Position numbers and translations under genes: made by a program
Notes under the pieces: generated by a model
Database searches by the model: none
Told to the model about the DNA's origin: nothing
Seen by the model: the letters and a program-made list of their open reading frames with translations, nothing else
Shown: positions 22,713-25,411 of the stretch, one piece after another
Position numbering within the stretch: position 1 is the stretch's first letter
Layout: every line of letters begins with the position of its first letter
Assembly: GCA_031401035.1 (NCBI GenBank)
Contig: JANNRA010000179.1
Location: 1 to 25,411, forward strand
From: JANNRA01 sp031401035
GTDB taxonomy: Bacteria; Desulfobacterota; Binatia; HRBIN30; CADEER01
Length of the DNA: 25,411 nucleotides
Direction: 5' to 3'

Positions 22713-23915
22713 ATGGATCTGTCGCTGACCCCCGAGCAGGAAGGCTTCCGCGCCGCGGTACGGGCCTGGTTGAAGGCGCATGTGCCCCGGCGCGAGGTCG
22801 GCGAACCGAGCCGTGAGCACGGCGACCCGTCGCGCGTCCGCTGGCTGAAGGACTGGCAGCGGAGGCTCTACGACGGCGGCTACGTCGCCATCGGCTGGCC
22901 GCGAGAGTTCGGCGGCCAGGGCCTCGGCATCATGGAACAGACCATCGTCAACCAGGAGCTGGTGGCGGCGCGGGCGCCGCAGCAGATCGGCGCCATGGGC
23001 GTGCTGATGGTCGGTCCGACGCTGATCCAGTACGGCACCGACGAGCAGCGGGTCCGCCATCTGCCGTGCATCCTGAGCGCCGAAGAGATCTGGTGTCAGG
23101 GCTACTCGGAGCCCGGCGCCGGGTCCGATCTCGCCGCCCTGAAGACGCGCGCCGAGCTGGTCGGCGACGAGTTCCTGGTCAACGGCCAGAAGGTGTGGAC
23201 GTCGAACGCGCAGATCGCCGACTGGATGTTCTGCCTGGTGCGCACCGATCCGGCGGCGCCGAAGCACCGCGGCATCTCCTACCTGCTGATCGACATGAAG
23301 ACCCCCGGCATCACCGTGCGGCCGCTGGTGCAGATGACCGGCGACGCGGGCTTCAACGAGGTGTTCTTCGAGGATGTGCGCGTGCCGCGCCGCAACCTGG
23401 TCGGCGAGCTCAACCAGGGCTGGCAGGTGGCCAACGCGACCCTGGCGCACGAGCGCAACATGCTCGGCTCGACGACCCGCACGCAGGAGATGTTCAACGG
23501 CGTCCTGCGCCTGGCGCGGACGTGTCAGCGCTGCGGCCGTCCGGCGAGTGAGGACCCGCTGGTGCGCCAGAAGCTGGCGGCGCTGCAGATCCGTGTCGAG
23601 GCAATGAAGTACCACTCGCTGCGCCAGCTCACCGACGCCCTGCACGGCCGCCGGCCCGGCATCGGCGCCTCGGTGAACAAGCTGGTCTCGACCGAGCTCA
23701 ACCACGACATCGCTGCCCTCGCCATCGAAGTCATGGGCGACTTCGGCATGCAGGCGCGCACGGCCGGCCGTGTGCTCGACCGCGGCATCTGGCCCTACGA
23801 GTTCATGTTCACCCTCGGCCTGATCATCGGCGGCGGCACCTCGCAGATCCAGAAGAACATCATCAGCGAGCGCGGCCTGGGCATGCCGCGCGAAGCAAAG
23901 GGAGCGGGTCAGTGA
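22713..23915 (+). CDS. Acyl-CoA dehydrogenase, catalytic-type subunit
   Basis: A 400-residue FAD-dependent acyl-CoA dehydrogenase. Landmarks: WPREFGGQGLG (about 60-70), CQGYSEPGAGSDLA (FAD and substrate binding, 129-142), VNGQKVWTSNA and the C-terminal GGGTSQIQKNIISERGLG. The Glu found near the C-terminus in medium-chain enzymes (YEGT) is Gly here. Glu247 in LAHERNM occupies the helix-G position used as base by isovaleryl-CoA dehydrogenase-type enzymes. That is the pattern of the active subunit in heteromeric steroid-type ACADs. The ATG 22713 has no obvious Shine-Dalgarno. A second ACAD gene follows after 85 bases in the same direction. Confidence 0.9.
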   Translation: MDLSLTPEQEGFRAAVRAWLKAHVPRREVGEPSREHGDPSRVRWLKDWQRRLYDGGYVAIGWPREFGGQGLGIMEQTIVNQELVAARAPQQIGAMGVLMVGPTLIQYGTDEQRVRHLPCILSAEEIWCQGYSEPGAGSDLAALKTRAELVGDEFLVNGQKVWTSNAQIADWMFCLVRTDPAAPKHRGISYLLIDMKTPGITVRPLVQMTGDAGFNEVFFEDVRVPRRNLVGELNQGWQVANATLAHERNMLGSTTRTQEMFNGVLRLARTCQRCGRPASEDPLVRQKLAALQIRVEAMKYHSLRQLTDALHGRRPGIGASVNKLVSTELNHDIAALAIEVMGDFGMQARTAGRVLDRGIWPYEFMFTLGLIIGGGTSQIQKNIISERGLGMPREAKGAGQ

Positions 23916-24000
23916 TCGGTGCGGCGCCTGCCGCGCGCGCGCCGATCGGGCGCTGGCGCTGCTCGCCCGTCTGGTCGCTCATGACGCGAAAGGTTGGGGC

Positions 24001-25179
24001 ATGGACTTCGGCCTGAGCCCCGATCAGGAGCTGCTGCAGCGTAGCGCCGCCGAGTTCCTCGCCGCCGAGTGTCCGCCGGCCCTGGTGCGCGAGGTGGCGA
24101 CGAGCGAGGACGGCGTGCCGCGCGCCCTCTACGGCAAGATGGCGGCGCTCGGCTGGCTCGGGCTGATCGTGCCGGAAAAGTTCGGCGGCGCCGGGCTGGG
24201 CATGCTCGACCTGGCGCTGCTGTGCGAGCAGATCGGTGCGAGCGTCGTGCCGGGGCCGTTCTTCTCCTCCGCGGTCCTCGCCACGCTGGCGCTGCTGCAC
24301 GGCGGCAGCGCCGCGCAGAAGAAGCACTGGCTGCCGCGCCTGGCGGCCGGCGAAGCGTTCGGGGCGCTGGCCCTGCTCGAGGAGAGCGACTGGCTCGCCG
24401 GCGCCGGCGTCGCGGCGCGGGCGCGCCAGCACCGCACCGGCAAGAGTGGCACCGGCAAGAGCAGCGCCGGAAAGAACCCCACTGGATGGACGCTGTCGGG
24501 TACGAAGCTGTTCGTCCTTGACGCGCACATCGCCGACGTCCTGATCGCCGCCTTTCGCACCGGCGGCCGCGGTGAGGACGGCGTGACCCTGTTCCTCGTG
24601 CCGCGCGACGCGCCGGGCGTCGAGGTGCTGCCGCTGCCGTCGGTCGACGTCACGCGGCGCCTGGCCGAGGTGCGCTTCACGCAGGTCGAGGTGCCCGCCG
24701 CCGCCGTGCTCGGCGCGCCCGGCGCGGGCTGGAAGACGGTGGCGCGGGTGCTCGACGGGGCGGCGGTGGCGCTTGCCGCCGACAGCCTCGGCGGCGCCCA
24801 GCGCGCCGTCGACATGGCGGTCGCCTACAGTGGCGTGCGGCAGCAGTTCGGGCGCACCATCGGCTCGTTCCAGGCGATCAAGCACATGGCCGCCGAGATG
24901 GTGAGCGAAATCGAACCGGCGCGCGCGCTGCTCTGGTATGCCGGCTACGCCGCCGACGCTCTGCCGCGCGAGGCGCCGCGCGCCGCGTCGATGGCCAAGG
25001 CGTGCCTCGGCGACGTCTACAGCCGCGTCGTCAATCGCGCCGTGCAGATGCACGGCGGCATCGGCTTCACCTGGGAGCACGACCTCCACTTCTGGTTCAA
25101 GCGCGCCAAGTGGAACGAACTCGCCTACGGCGACGTCGCCTGGCACCGCGAACGAGTTGCGGCGCTGAGCAAGTACTAG
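24001..25179 (+). CDS. Acyl-CoA dehydrogenase, probable non-catalytic partner subunit
   Basis: A 392-residue acyl-CoA dehydrogenase-fold protein: LGWLGLIVPEKFGGAGLG, ALALLEESDW, GWTLSGTKLFV and YSGVRQQFGRTIGSFQAIKH are recognisable. In the helix-G position where its neighbour has LAHER, this protein reads LDGAAVALA, so the base is lost, and the C-terminal segment HGGIGFTWEHDLHFWFKRAKWN also lacks the second possible Glu in a YEGT context. This fits the small subunit of a heterotetrameric ACAD such as ChsE1. A three-copy 15-bp tandem repeat inserts GKS-rich sequence near residue 146-160. The ATG at 24001 has AAAGG eight bases upstream. The TAG stop is within the left arm of the adjoining inverted repeat. 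Confidence 0.88.
   Translation: MDFGLSPDQELLQRSAAEFLAAECPPALVREVATSEDGVPRALYGKMAALGWLGLIVPEKFGGAGLGMLDLALLCEQIGASVVPGPFFSSAVLATLALLHGGSAAQKKHWLPRLAAGEAFGALALLEESDWLAGAGVAARARQHRTGKSGTGKSSAGKNPTGWTLSGTKLFVLDAHIADVLIAAFRTGGRGEDGVTLFLVPRDAPGVEVLPLPSVDVTRRLAEVRFTQVEVPAAAVLGAPGAGWKTVARVLDGAAVALAADSLGGAQRAVDMAVAYSGVRQQFGRTIGSFQAIKHMAAEMVSEIEPARALLWYAGYAADALPREAPRAASMAKACLGDVYSRVVNRAVQMHGGIGFTWEHDLHFWFKRAKWNELAYGDVAWHRERVAALSKY
24436..24480 (+). repeat. Three-copy 15-bp tandem repeat inside the second acyl-CoA dehydrogenase gene
   Basis: Three consecutive 15-base units (24436-24450, 24451-24465, 24466-24480) start ACCGGCAAGAG, ACCGGCAAGAG and GCCGGAAAGAA. They encode TGKSG, TGKSS and AGKNP, a Lys/Gly/Ser-rich loop between the FAD-contact region and GWTLSGTK. 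The first two units are nearly identical and the third has diverged, which suggests in-frame slippage expansion in a surface loop. Confidence 0.75.
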
Positions 25180-25342
25180 TGTCGTGAATCCGAAATCCCC
25201 GCCACATCTCGCTGGCTCTCGACACCCCTGGCGGCGTTGCGCCGCCTTGGAATATGGCCCGATATTCCTGCGGCGGCGCGCCTAGCCAGGGGCGCCGATG
25301 GCTCACCGAGCTGTAGCGGGGATTTCGGATTCACGACACTAG
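25176..25342. mobile_element. MITE-like element with perfect 27-bp terminal inverted repeats
   Basis: The outer arms 25176-25202 and 25316-25342 are exact inverted copies starting CTAGTGTCGTGAATCCG. Further symmetric parts lie inside: CCCCTGGC near 25225 against GCCAGGGG near 25275, and GGAATAT/ATATTCC around a GGCCCG centre near 25259, so the whole 167 bases forms one long imperfect palindrome. No coding frame of note is inside. Both ends carry CTAG, which could be a target duplication (CTAG or TA) as made by some IS5- or IS630-type transposases. The left end overlaps the TAG stop of the second ACAD gene without altering it. Confidence 0.7.
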
Positions 25343-25361
25343 CGCCGGACCCGAGTGGGCG

Positions 25362-25411
25362 TCAGTCCGTCACCACCCGTGGCACGAGCGGGTAGCGCCA
25401 GCCGCGCGGCG
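25362..25411 (-). CDS. C-terminal end of a minus-strand gene, partial
   Basis: Reading the minus strand from the window edge gives PRGWRYPLVPRVVTD followed by TGA at 25364-25362. The mix of aromatic, proline and hydrophobic residues looks like a genuine protein end, unlike the Arg/Ala-rich out-of-frame translations seen elsewhere in the window. Only 15 codons are visible, so the family cannot be assigned. It would be convergent with the second acyl-CoA dehydrogenase, separated by the inverted-repeat element. Confidence 0.4.
   Translation of the reverse strand, partial: PRGWRYPLVPRVVTD

Noticed and set aside
23914..23947. GATCGG/CCGATC inverted repeat between the two acyl-CoA dehydrogenase genes
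   Set aside because: Six-base arms with a long GC-rich loop are expected by chance here, and no T-tract follows.

Overview
This is a GC-rich (about 70% by eye) bacterial chromosomal window that is almost fully coding. No rRNA, tRNA, CRISPR array, phage or transposase gene is visible, and no gap between genes exceeds 300 bases. The gene content (thiL, larB, UbiB-type kinases, a TetR/P450 pair, acyl-CoA dehydrogenases, a thiolase with a DUF35 partner, an adenylate cyclase fused to an alpha/beta hydrolase) suits a soil or groundwater high-GC lineage, such as a deltaproteobacterial or Binatota-like organism or an actinobacterium. I cannot fix the phylum from the sequence alone; the taxon is an inference.

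Layout. (A) 19-1770, plus strand: thiL and larB. (B) 1812-9201, minus strand: in transcription order, an alpha/beta-hydrolase/adenylate-cyclase fusion broken by an in-frame TAG, a small secreted Cys protein, a DUF1223 thioredoxin-like lipoprotein, a membrane-anchored TPR protein, a Tat-exported aldo/keto reductase with two Cys clusters, an SH3-like lipoprotein without a normal start codon, a CPA2 cation/proton antiporter with an internal deletion and frameshift, and a PurM-like protein. (C) 9277-13866, plus strand: a UbiB/ABC1 kinase, a GH13 alpha-glucosidase, a half-size GDT1-type cation exchanger and an orphan PstS lipoprotein. (D) 13996-25179: an acyl-CoA and oxygenation region. It holds an alpha/beta hydrolase without its nucleophile, an Ltp2-like thiolase-fold protein, a DUF35 partner, a P450 on the minus strand, a divergent TetR regulator, a second UbiB kinase, an MFS transporter, a PHP hydrolase, two hot-dog (MaoC-like) proteins and two acyl-CoA dehydrogenases. 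A fragment of a minus-strand gene enters at the right edge.

How region D may work together (inference). The set P450 + paired ACADs + paired MaoC-like proteins + thiolase-like/DUF35 pair has the same logic as the actinobacterial igr system (CYP125, ChsE1/ChsE2, ChsH1/ChsH2, Ltp2), which removes the last three carbons of the cholesterol side chain: oxidation, dehydrogenation, hydration, retro-aldol cleavage. Residue-level features agree in part. The thiolase lacks the acyl-accepting Cys and has a YDSF motif. One ACAD keeps the helix-G catalytic Glu and the other has lost it. However, the P450 is a generic soluble bacterial type, both hot-dog proteins lack the hydratase motif, and no ring-degradation genes are present. 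The substrate could be a steroid, hopanoid, terpenoid or another branched carboxylic acid.

The second notable aspect is a set of four different long inverted repeats in the short gaps of region D (15972-16040, 16476-16565, 22576-22670, 25176-25342). They look like non-autonomous REP or MITE-type elements. A near-perfect 20-bp operator palindrome lies between the P450 and tetR genes.
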